Source: an uncultured Sulfolobales archaeon
Lineage (GTDB): Archaea; Thermoproteota; Thermoprotei_A; Sulfolobales; NBVN01
Length of the DNA: 56,810 nucleotides
Direction of reading: 5' to 3'
NCBI GenBank assembly: GCA_938083005.1
Contig: CALKCU010000036.1
Coordinates: 1-56,810, forward strand
Of the stretch, positions 8,400 through 16,631 are shown piece after piece. A program made the translations under genes and the position numbers. Positions within the stretch are counted from its first letter, which is position 1; each line of letters begins with the position of its first letter. Below the pieces are notes generated by a model. The model was not told the DNA's origin. It saw only the letters and a program-made list of their open reading frames with translations, and searched no databases.

Positions 8400-10847
8400 T
8401 TGGAGGTGCCGTTCGGAGAGGTTAGGAGCAAGCTCAGGGAGCTCACTCGAGGGGAGGACTACCGCGAACTGCTGAGGGCCTTCAAGAGGAGCGCTAGAGC
8501 TTCTCAAGCCCTCAACCAGAGGAGAGTCGTGGTGCTGTGCGGGGAGGACGACCTCAAGCTGGCTGGGCTGACAGCCGAGCTTGTGATAAGGTATCTCAGG
8601 GCGTCGAGGCGCTTCGCTCGCGATGGGGGCAGAGCCAGGGTCCTCTACTTCTACCACGACGAGTCTCCCGGAGCCGTAGCCAGGATGACGGTGGTCAGGA
8701 AGGTTCTGAGGCACTTTGCGAAGTCCTCGAGCAGATCGGTGGAGCTGGAGTTCGCGGTTTACGAGAAGAGCGCTGAGTATCTGGGAACCACGGTTCAGGT
8801 CCTCGTGCTGGACCTCATAGACGACCTCAGACCGAACGACATCGGCAGGCTCCTCGGGATAGTCGAGGGGGGAGGCGTAATATTGTTCCTCACACCGCCG
8901 CACAACTCGTGGCCGGAGCGCAAGACCTTCTTCAAGCAAAGTCTAGCGGTGCCAAACCGCCCGGAGCCCAGGCACATATTCATACGGTGGTTCCTCCGGC
9001 ACCTCTACGAGCACAGGGGGTTCATAGTGTACGACGTCGAGGGGGGCGAGCTCCTCAAGAAGGACGCTGAAGAAGGAGTGGAGGAGCGCCCTAGGAGGAG
9101 GGAGCTGGAGATACCTCGGGAGAAGACCTTCCCCGAGGAGCTCTACAGACTCGCGCTTACTCAGGACCAGGTGAGGGTGATAGAGTCGATAGAGAAGGAG
9201 ATGGTCGAGAGGTTTAAGGGCTTTAGGCGCCAGGCTATCGTCGTAACGGCCGACAGGGGGAGAGGGAAGTCCTGCGCTGTCGGGATAGGCATCGTGGGGC
9301 TGATAGGGGAGCTGCTCAAGTTCAAGAACAGGGTCAGAGTTGCCGTGACGGCCAACGAGCCCAGCTCCGTGCAGTCGATGATGTCTCTCGCGGCCCGGGC
9401 TCTAGAGGTCACCGGGAGGGAGTTCAAGGTCGTCAGGAGGAAAGGCTTCGTGATAGAGATAAAGGGCGACAGGTTCAGCATAGAGTACTGGCCCCCGCTA
9501 GACGTCTTGAGGCTTAACGTGGACGTGGTTGTAGTCGACGAGGCGGCGGGGATCCCGGTCCCCCTCCTCCACAAAATCTGGAGGAGGTTCGGGCGGACTA
9601 TATTCTCTACGACGATCCACGGATACGAGGGTGCGGGGAGGGGCTTCTCGGTCCGCTTCCTCAAGAGAGTGAGGGAGGACAGGAAGACTAGGCTGACCGT
9701 AGTCGAGATGAGCGAGCCGATAAGGTACTCTGCCGACGATCCGATAGAGGAGTTTCAGTTCAGAGTGCTGCTGCTAAACGCGGAGCCCGCGGAGCTCACC
9801 GAGGAGGACCTGGAGGCTATAAGGAGGGGCGAGTACACTTACGTCGCCTACGACCCGGAGGAGCTATTCAAGCCCGAGAACGAGGAGACCCTCAGGCAGC
9901 TCTTCGGGATCTACGTCCTCGCCCACTACAGGAACGAGCCGGACGACCTCGGGATGATAGCCGACGCTCCCCACCACTCCGTGAGGGCGGTGGTTTTGAA
10001 GAACGGGAAGGTAATCGCGGCTGCTCAGCTCGCGGAAGAGGGAGGCCTCGCGGACGAGTACGTAGACGAGCTACTCAGGGGAGGTAAGATACCCGGCAAC
10101 ATAATACCGGACAGGCTCCTCAAGCACCTCAGGAGGAGGATATTCGGGAGGGGGGTAGGGTGGAGGATAGTAAGGATAGCCGTTCACATAGACGCTCAGG
10201 GCATGGGCGTAGGCTCCCAGCTCACCAGGAAAATAATCGAGGAGGCTAGAGCGAGGGGCTACGACTGGGTGGGCGCGGGCTTCGGGGTAACCTACGAGCT
10301 GCTCAACTTCTGGCTCAAGAACGGGTTCAAGGTACTTCACCTATCCCCCGAGAGGAACCCTGTGAGCGGGGAGTACACGGCCCTCGTGATATACCCACTC
10401 GCGGACTCCTGGAGGGAGGCCGTCGAGGAGTCTCTCGAGGACTTCACGATAAAGTTTGTCGAGTCCCTGCCGATGGTCTACAGAGACTTCGAGTCCGACG
10501 CCGCCTACCTAATACTCAGCTCTCTCGAGAGGCCCCTCGGGGTCTCGGAGCGAGTAGTCTTGAGGGAGACGCAGCTGGAGAGGCTTGAGCTGTACGTAGC
10601 CGGGGTCTTCACGCTGGAGATAGCGTTCGACGCGGCGCTGGCCGTCGTGAAGAAGTTCGTCTTCGAGGGCAGGCTGAAGGAGCTGGGTCAGGAGGGGGGT
10701 CGGGTGCTGATAGCCAGAGTGCTCCAGGGCAAGACGTGGGACGAGGTTAGCGGGGAGCTCGGGATCGGTAGGGTGGCCGCTGCTAACAGCGTGCGGAGCT
10801 CCATAGCGAAGATCCTCGAAGCGCTGTTCGGAGGGGCGGTGAGCTAA
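8400..10847 (+). CDS. tmcA: tRNA(Met) cytidine acetyltransferase
   Basis: Helicase plus GNAT architecture: VVTADRGRGKSCAVG Walker A, VVDEAAGIPVPLL, HIDAQGMGVGSQL. Start set at TTG 8400 after the apgM stop; the ORF-track extension to 7929 is out-of-frame apgM sequence. Confidence 0.92.
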   Translation: MEVPFGEVRSKLRELTRGEDYRELLRAFKRSARASQALNQRRVVVLCGEDDLKLAGLTAELVIRYLRASRRFARDGGRARVLYFYHDESPGAVARMTVVRKVLRHFAKSSSRSVELEFAVYEKSAEYLGTTVQVLVLDLIDDLRPNDIGRLLGIVEGGGVILFLTPPHNSWPERKTFFKQSLAVPNRPEPRHIFIRWFLRHLYEHRGFIVYDVEGGELLKKDAEEGVEERPRRRELEIPREKTFPEELYRLALTQDQVRVIESIEKEMVERFKGFRRQAIVVTADRGRGKSCAVGIGIVGLIGELLKFKNRVRVAVTANEPSSVQSMMSLAARALEVTGREFKVVRRKGFVIEIKGDRFSIEYWPPLDVLRLNVDVVVVDEAAGIPVPLLHKIWRRFGRTIFSTTIHGYEGAGRGFSVRFLKRVREDRKTRLTVVEMSEPIRYSADDPIEEFQFRVLLLNAEPAELTEEDLEAIRRGEYTYVAYDPEELFKPENEETLRQLFGIYVLAHYRNEPDDLGMIADAPHHSVRAVVLKNGKVIAAAQLAEEGGLADEYVDELLRGGKIPGNIIPDRLLKHLRRRIFGRGVGWRIVRIAVHIDAQGMGVGSQLTRKIIEEARARGYDWVGAGFGVTYELLNFWLKNGFKVLHLSPERNPVSGEYTALVIYPLADSWREAVEESLEDFTIKFVESLPMVYRDFESDAAYLILSSLERPLGVSERVVLRETQLERLELYVAGVFTLEIAFDAALAVVKKFVFEGRLKELGQEGGRVLIARVLQGKTWDEVSGELGIGRVAAANSVRSSIAKILEALFGGAVS

Positions 10848-10875
10848 AAAGCCCCTGCTCCAGACTGAGTACTCG

Positions 10876-11559
10876 GTGAAGCATACGAAGGTTAGGTGGC
10901 TGGGCCACGCGGCCTTCTACGTAGTCGTGGGGGGAGCGAGGTTCCTCATAGACCCCTGGCTGAGCAACCCCGTCTACGTGAGCAAGCCGGAGGAGTTTTC
11001 CGACGTAGACTACGTAGTGGTAACGCACGACCATGGGGACCACCTGGGGGACGCCGTCGACGTTATGAAGGCTGCCCCCAAGGCTAGAGCGATAGCCGTA
11101 TACGAGATCGCGGAGTACGTGGGGGAGAGAGTCGGCAGGGACAGGGTCGTGGGAGCGAACGTCGGGGGGCCGGTAAAGCTCGAGAGGGGGCTGACAGTGG
11201 TGCTCACACCAGCTTACCACTCGACGGTTAGGGGCGCCCCCACGGGCGTGGTGATAATGTCTGGGGAGGAGTCCGTTTACCACGCGGGCGACACCGGCGT
11301 CTTTTACGACATGAAGCTCGTGGGAGAGCTCTACGAACCCAGGGTCGCTCTGCTGCCGATCGGTGGACACTTCACCATGGGTCCGAGAGAGGCGGCTCTG
11401 GCGGTCGAGCTTCTCAGACCTAAGTACGTGGTCCCGATGCACTACGGTACCTTCCCGGTGCTCTGGGGGACTCCCCAGGAGTTCGTGAGCGAGGTCAGGA
11501 AGAGAGGGCTCCCGGTAGAGGTGATCGTCCTCAGGCCCGGAGAGGAGGCGACCCTGTAG
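10876..11559 (+). CDS. Metal-dependent hydrolase, UPF0173 family
   Basis: VRWLGHAAFYV, VVTHDHGDHLGDAV, GHFTMGPREAALAVELLRPKYVVPMHYGTFP. Confidence 0.92.
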   Translation: MKHTKVRWLGHAAFYVVVGGARFLIDPWLSNPVYVSKPEEFSDVDYVVVTHDHGDHLGDAVDVMKAAPKARAIAVYEIAEYVGERVGRDRVVGANVGGPVKLERGLTVVLTPAYHSTVRGAPTGVVIMSGEESVYHAGDTGVFYDMKLVGELYEPRVALLPIGGHFTMGPREAALAVELLRPKYVVPMHYGTFPVLWGTPQEFVSEVRKRGLPVEVIVLRPGEEATL

Positions 11560-11951
11560 GCGGCTCTCCGACTCCAACGGCATAGCCCGCTCCCCCCAGC
11601 AGCATCGTTTTGCCTTGCGTAGCTCCTCTTCCCGCGGTAGTCTTTTTGGGGAGCTCGGACTCCCAGCACCCGAGCCCCTCGGCCCCGTCGGAGAACCCTC
11701 GGAGCCGGAGGCGGGGCCCCTACGTCTTCTCCCACCTACCGCGCCTGCTCGGTTCCTCGCTTTGCGTACCGAGCGTATCGACCTCCGGCGGCTGTCTGTC
11801 GAGCTTTACGCTAAACGGAAGTCGTCGCCGGACCCCTCTACCACTACACCTGGAGCTGTTACCTGCGACGCGGATTTCGCTGCGCGCCGGAGAGCGGCCT
11901 TTCTCCGGCTTTTTAGGCTTTCGCCCCAGACCTCTGGGGTGCGAGGCCGGA

Positions 11952-12431
11952 GTGAACAAGAGGAGGAAGAAGGGGCAATCGCACGCGACTAGGCCTCCTA
12001 CTGGCGTAGCCCCTAGGTGGGTTCAGTTCACCCCCGAGGAAGTCGAGGCCATCGTGGTGGAGCTTGCCAAGAAGGGGTACCCGCCTTCCATTATCGGAGT
12101 GATCCTGAGAGACCAGTACGGGGTTCCACTAGTCAAGACAGTAATCGGGCAGAGGATCGCGAAGATCCTTGAGAGGCACAACGTAAAGCCCGTGATACCC
12201 GAGGACCTCTACAACCTGCTCAGGAGGGCCGTTAACCTAAGGAACCACCTCGCAGCGCATCCAGGGGACGAGCATAGCCGGAGGGGGCTGATAGAGATCG
12301 AGTCTAAGATCCACAGGCTAGTGAGGTACTACAAAAGGATCGGGAGGCTTCCCAGGGATTGGACGTACAGGCCTGATGCGGCATCCGTGCTAGTATCCCA
12401 GCCCCTGTACAGGATAGAGGGTAGCGCGTAG
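11952..12431 (+). CDS. rpsO: 30S ribosomal protein S15
   Basis: NKRRKKGQSHATRPP...APRWVQFTPEEVEAIVVELAKKGYPPSIIGVILRDQYGVP; GTG start at 11952 trims the ORF-track 5' extension. Confidence 0.96.
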   Translation: MNKRRKKGQSHATRPPTGVAPRWVQFTPEEVEAIVVELAKKGYPPSIIGVILRDQYGVPLVKTVIGQRIAKILERHNVKPVIPEDLYNLLRRAVNLRNHLAAHPGDEHSRRGLIEIESKIHRLVRYYKRIGRLPRDWTYRPDAASVLVSQPLYRIEGSA

Positions 12432-12439
12432 GGGGCTTC

Positions 12440-13537
12440 TTGGGGTCACTGCAGCAGAGGAGGGATAGGCGCCGCATTAGGAGCCTGTCCGAGCTAGTCC
12501 AAGAAGGAGAGCGCCTAGTCGTCGTCGGAGACGTCAGCGCCGAGCCCCTGGTCTCCAGCGGAGTAATCCTGCGCGCGCTGAGGACTCTGGGGATAGACTT
12601 CGAGTTCTACCTCTCGACAGACCCCGTGGACTTCGGTCGGATGAAGGAGAGGGTCGTGGGGGTCGAGGCCCACATCCAGAACTGCGCGACCTGCCTGGAG
12701 CTGGCGGACCTAAAGCCGAGGAGGGCTTCCCGGCACGTCTTCCACGTGGTCCTAGACCTACTGCGAGAGGAGGTCGCCATCTCCAAAGAGGAGCACGTCC
12801 TCTTGCTCTCGTCGGCTCTGACGAGGTACACGCCCAGGCCCCTCGCTGGCGCTCCCGAGCAGGAGGTCCAGGAGCTGGTGAAAAGCATGGTCGCCTCGGG
12901 GATAGTAAAGGAGGTGGTGGCGCCCAGGCTGATCGGCTGGGGCTCGATGCCGCCGGAGGAGGTGGTTCAGCGCAGCGTCGACGCCTGCGTCCTGAGGTAC
13001 TTCGGGAGGCCCGCGGCTAGGGTTACCGAGAGTGACGTAGCCAGAGAACTGGGGGTCGGATCCCTCAAGGAGCTCGAGGACAGGACGTACGTGCCCAGCT
13101 ACGACGCTGGCGTCCTAGATCTCTACGAGGCGGCCTACGTCATAGAGTACGCCATAGACGTCGAGGGTCCGGAGTACGCGGTCTCAATGCCGTTAAACTA
13201 CAGCTACTTCCTCTGGGCCGTGAGAGCGTTCAGGGAGTCCGCAGAGCGCCTGCGCGAGTGCGTGGACTCGGTCCTGGAGAGGAGGTTCGAACGCGAGGGG
13301 CCATTTTACATACTGGAGTGCGATCCCGAGGCGTCCGGAACCGTTGTAACGAAGATACTGAGGAGCCTTAAGCTCATCGAAGAGGGCTCGCTAGTAGTGT
13401 ACAGGGCAGCCGGGAAGTACTACACTCCGCTGCAACCGCTCGCCCGGTCCCAGAGGGTTAGGCTCTCGGGCTCCAGGATCGAGGGGGGCTACGCGGTTCT
13501 GGACGGTAGCGCCCTCGGCAAGCTTCGAGCACCATAG
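12440..13537 (+). CDS. Degenerate DHH/RecJ-fold protein, Cdc45/RecJdbh-like
   Basis: Follows rps15 as expected for archaeal DHH/RecJ-like genes; RecJ-like Rossmann start VVVGDVSAEPLVSSGVILRALRTLG, but no DHH catalytic motif. Confidence 0.55.
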   Translation: MGSLQQRRDRRRIRSLSELVQEGERLVVVGDVSAEPLVSSGVILRALRTLGIDFEFYLSTDPVDFGRMKERVVGVEAHIQNCATCLELADLKPRRASRHVFHVVLDLLREEVAISKEEHVLLLSSALTRYTPRPLAGAPEQEVQELVKSMVASGIVKEVVAPRLIGWGSMPPEEVVQRSVDACVLRYFGRPAARVTESDVARELGVGSLKELEDRTYVPSYDAGVLDLYEAAYVIEYAIDVEGPEYAVSMPLNYSYFLWAVRAFRESAERLRECVDSVLERRFEREGPFYILECDPEASGTVVTKILRSLKLIEEGSLVVYRAAGKYYTPLQPLARSQRVRLSGSRIEGGYAVLDGSALGKLRAP

Positions 13538-13648
13538 CCGCAGCGGGCGCACCGAGTCGGAGAGCACATTCTCTTCGACACGATCTCGAGAGCTCGGAGC
13601 GAGCGGACGCCCGATCCGCTTAAAAAGCCTGGCTGCCATGTAGCACCG

Positions 13649-14803
13649 GTGTCCCGTATTGTGGAAGAGCCTGTCCAGGTAGGCCCCTGGGCCGCCGAGG
13701 CTTTCGTAGACTACGAGAGGTTGCTCAAGATCTTCGGGGCCAAGCCGCTTACGGACGCGGAGGTCAGCCACTTGGAGAGGCTCGCGGGAGGATCTCACCT
13801 GATGTTGAGGAGGAGAGTGTTCTACTCGCACAGGGACCTGGACGTGTTCTTGAGCATGTACGAGGCGGGGTACAGGTGCGCTCTGTATACGGGCAGGGGA
13901 CCGTCGGGGTCGACCCACCTGGGTCACATCCTGCCCTGGATATTCACCAGGTGGCTGCAAGAGAGACTAGGCCTAGACCTCTTCTTCCAGATGACCGACG
14001 ACGAGAAGTTCCTGCACGAGGAGAGGCTAGAGCTCTCGGAGAGCAACAGCTACGCGTACGAGAACGCGCTGGACCTCATAGCCCTGGGCTTCAACCGAGA
14101 GAAGACGCATATAATCATAGACACCGAGGACATAGGCTACCTGTACTCGATAGCCGTAAGGATCGCTAAAAAGATCACGTACTCCGTGCAGAAGGCCACC
14201 TTCGGGTTCGACGACTCGACCAACGTGGGGCTGATATTCTACCCGGTCCTCCAGATGGCGGTCTCCTTCCTCCCGACGGAGCTCTACGGGGAGGAGACCT
14301 ACGTCTTGATACCGGCTGGCATAGACCAGGATCCCTACTGGAGGATAGCTAGAGACCTGGCCCGGAGTCTGGGCTACCCCAAGCCCTCCCAGATACACAA
14401 CAAGCTGCTCCCGGGGCTGGGCCCGGAGGGGAAGATGTCGTCCTCTAAGCCTGAGACGGCCGTATATACCACGGACCCGCCAGAGGTAGGAGCTCGCAAG
14501 ATCATGAGGGCCTTTACGGGTGGGCAGCCCACCGTGGAGATGCAGAAGAGGCTCGGAGGCAACCCCGATCGCTGCTCGGTCTACAAGATGTACGAGATGA
14601 TATTCGAGGACGACGACGGTAGGCTCCGGGAGAGGTACCTGAGCTGCCGCTCTGGCGCTCTGCTATGCGGAGACTGCAAGGCGGAGCTAGCCTCTAGGGT
14701 CCAGCGCTTCCTGCGGGAGTTCCAGGAGAAGAGGGAGAGAGCCCGGGACTACGTGGAGATGTACCTCCTCAGAACGAAGTTCGAGGCTCCCAAGCGCAGA
14801 TAG
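13649..14803 (+). CDS. trpS: Tryptophanyl-tRNA synthetase
   Basis: YTGRGPSGSTHLGHILPW; KMSSSKPETAVYTTD; archaeal/eukaryal TrpRS pattern. Confidence 0.95.
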   Translation: MSRIVEEPVQVGPWAAEAFVDYERLLKIFGAKPLTDAEVSHLERLAGGSHLMLRRRVFYSHRDLDVFLSMYEAGYRCALYTGRGPSGSTHLGHILPWIFTRWLQERLGLDLFFQMTDDEKFLHEERLELSESNSYAYENALDLIALGFNREKTHIIIDTEDIGYLYSIAVRIAKKITYSVQKATFGFDDSTNVGLIFYPVLQMAVSFLPTELYGEETYVLIPAGIDQDPYWRIARDLARSLGYPKPSQIHNKLLPGLGPEGKMSSSKPETAVYTTDPPEVGARKIMRAFTGGQPTVEMQKRLGGNPDRCSVYKMYEMIFEDDDGRLRERYLSCRSGALLCGDCKAELASRVQRFLREFQEKRERARDYVEMYLLRTKFEAPKRR

Positions 14804-14895
14804 CGAAGACTGCTTGGGCAGAGCATATTAGCTTTGAGGTGGGAACTCTCTCGAGAGCCGCGGCACGCTCCGCGCTCCGGGAATCGCGCGGGCGA

Positions 14896-14943
14896 ATGAT
14901 GAGGGTTAAAAGCTATGAGGGGTGATTTGAACCGGGATCCTGA
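14896..14943 (+). ncRNA. Candidate C/D box sRNA with a guide complementary to a tRNA T-arm
   Basis: C ATGATGA (14896-14902), 12-nt spacer, D'-like ATGA (14915-14918), 3 nt, C'-like GTGATTT (14922-14928), 11-nt guide gaaccgggatc, D CTGA (14940-14943); intergenic between trpS and rpoK. Confidence 0.4.
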
Positions 14944-15232
14944 GCACTCCGCAGCTCCGGTCTCGCGCTGCGCGCACAGCTTCGGACCTTCCTCCTCGCC
15001 GGGAGCCTTCGGGGCGAGTGGCGAAGGGCTAGCGCTCGCCTTCCGATGCGCGTGTCCACTCGAGCTTCCCGCCGCCCGCACGTACCCGGGCGCACCGACC
15101 TCAGGTAGCCGCTCGCGTGTGGGACGGTTGAGCTTTACGCTAGGCGAAGCGGTCGCTAAACCCCGCGGCTGGCGCGTGGAGCGCGGTCACTTTATAACCT
15201 AATAACCTAAACACAAAAGACCTGAGAGTCCG

Positions 15233-15547
15233 GTGGTGGAGGTGAGCTCGCCAGTCGAGGAGATCTCGGGTGCTGGCGTTCGCGTGTGGCTACCGAGGCT
15301 GACCAGGTTCGAGAAGGCGAGGATCATAGGAGCCAGAGCGCTGCAGCTGGCCATGGGAGCTAGGCCTCTAATAGACGTAAGCAAGATGCCCGTCAAGGAC
15401 TTCGTCCACATAGCTGGGGAGGAGCTCGCGAGGGGGGTCCTCCCGTTCACGATAGTCAGGAGACTCCCGAGCGGGGTCAGGGAGCTTATACCGGTGTCCC
15501 TCCTCATAAAGTCTGAGAAGAAGATCTTCGGTGGAGTAGAGCTTTGA
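15233..15547 (+). CDS. rpoK: DNA-directed RNA polymerase subunit K (Rpb6-like)
   Basis: LPRLTRFEKARIIGARALQLAMGARPLID ... ELARGVLPFTIVRRLPSG. Confidence 0.93.
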   Translation: MVEVSSPVEEISGAGVRVWLPRLTRFEKARIIGARALQLAMGARPLIDVSKMPVKDFVHIAGEELARGVLPFTIVRRLPSGVRELIPVSLLIKSEKKIFGGVEL

Positions 15548-16620
15548 GGGAGGAAGTCGAGAGGGTACTCTCGAGGTACGCTAGCGTCGAGCTGACGTAC
15601 GAGGCCCCGTCCTTCCTAGAGTACCTCGTGACCGGCGGCAGCATAGAGAGGAGCTTCGACGACGTCTTCAGGGAGCTAGTGGGGCTAGGCTACCAGCCCC
15701 TGCTAGTCGTAAAACCGGGACAGGAGGTGCTGCGCGTCTTCAGGGTGGGAGTTGGGGGAGCTAGGAGAGTGGCCGCCTACGCCCTCGCGCTGGCAACCAT
15801 GGTGGCGGTGGCCGTGTCGGGCTACTTCTCGACTCTATCCTTTTACGAGTGCCTGGGGAGAAGCGGGAGTGAGATCATCGAGTCGGTCATAGCCTTCATA
15901 CTAGCAGTGCTGGTCCCGCTATCCCTTCACGAAACGGGTCACTTCATGGTGTCCAAGAGGATGGGCATCCCGACCCCGCTGCCCATGTTCATTCCGGCCC
16001 CCCTAGTATCGCCCCTAGGCACCTTCGGAGCGGTGATCGCGACCAGGTTCCTACCCCGGGACAGGAAGTCTCTCGCGCTCCTGGGACTCTCGGGACCCCT
16101 AGCGGGGGTAGCCGCGTCCCTCCTGCTTATGGTGTTCACGCTGAGGATATCCCCGGCGGTGAGGCCGGAGGAGCTGGCCTGCGAGGTCGTGCCGATACGC
16201 TTCATCCCTATGTCTACTTACGCTCTGCTGTCGCTGGGGATCGTGCCGCTAGCAGAGAACGAGATCATCCTTCTGCACCCGGCCGCTCTAGCCTCCATGC
16301 TACTCCTCCTAATACACTTCGCCAATCTACTACCCATAGGCCAGCTAGATGGGGGGCACGTGATTAGGTCTCTGACCAGCATGGAGTTGCACAGAGCGGT
16401 GAGCCTGACGGTCCCAGCGCTCCTCGTGCTACTAGCTCTCCTCTCGCCCGCCTCCTACGGGTGGCTCGGCTTCTTCTCCATCCTCGCACTGCTCATAAGC
16501 GGCTTCAGACCTCACGTAGGCTACTCAAACCAGGCCTCAGGGTTATCTCCGAGGGACAAGCTCTACCTGCTGGTCGCGTACCTAGCGCTACTGCTCCTAA
16601 CCGCACCGGTGCCGCTCTGA
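15544..16620 (+). CDS. Site-2 protease-like M50 membrane metallopeptidase
   Basis: SLHETGHFMVSKRMGIP (HExxH) and LPIGQLDGGHVI with multiple TM helices. Confidence 0.9.
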   Translation: MREEVERVLSRYASVELTYEAPSFLEYLVTGGSIERSFDDVFRELVGLGYQPLLVVKPGQEVLRVFRVGVGGARRVAAYALALATMVAVAVSGYFSTLSFYECLGRSGSEIIESVIAFILAVLVPLSLHETGHFMVSKRMGIPTPLPMFIPAPLVSPLGTFGAVIATRFLPRDRKSLALLGLSGPLAGVAASLLLMVFTLRISPAVRPEELACEVVPIRFIPMSTYALLSLGIVPLAENEIILLHPAALASMLLLLIHFANLLPIGQLDGGHVIRSLTSMELHRAVSLTVPALLVLLALLSPASYGWLGFFSILALLISGFRPHVGYSNQASGLSPRDKLYLLVAYLALLLLTAPVPL

Positions 16621-16631
16621 GGTCTGGGAGC

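Noticed and set aside
14915-14945. Possible tRNA on the minus strand (GGATCCCGGTTCAAATCACC)
   Set aside because: The T-stem halves do not pair and no acceptor or anticodon arm is found nearby; a guide RNA complementary to a T-arm explains the match better.
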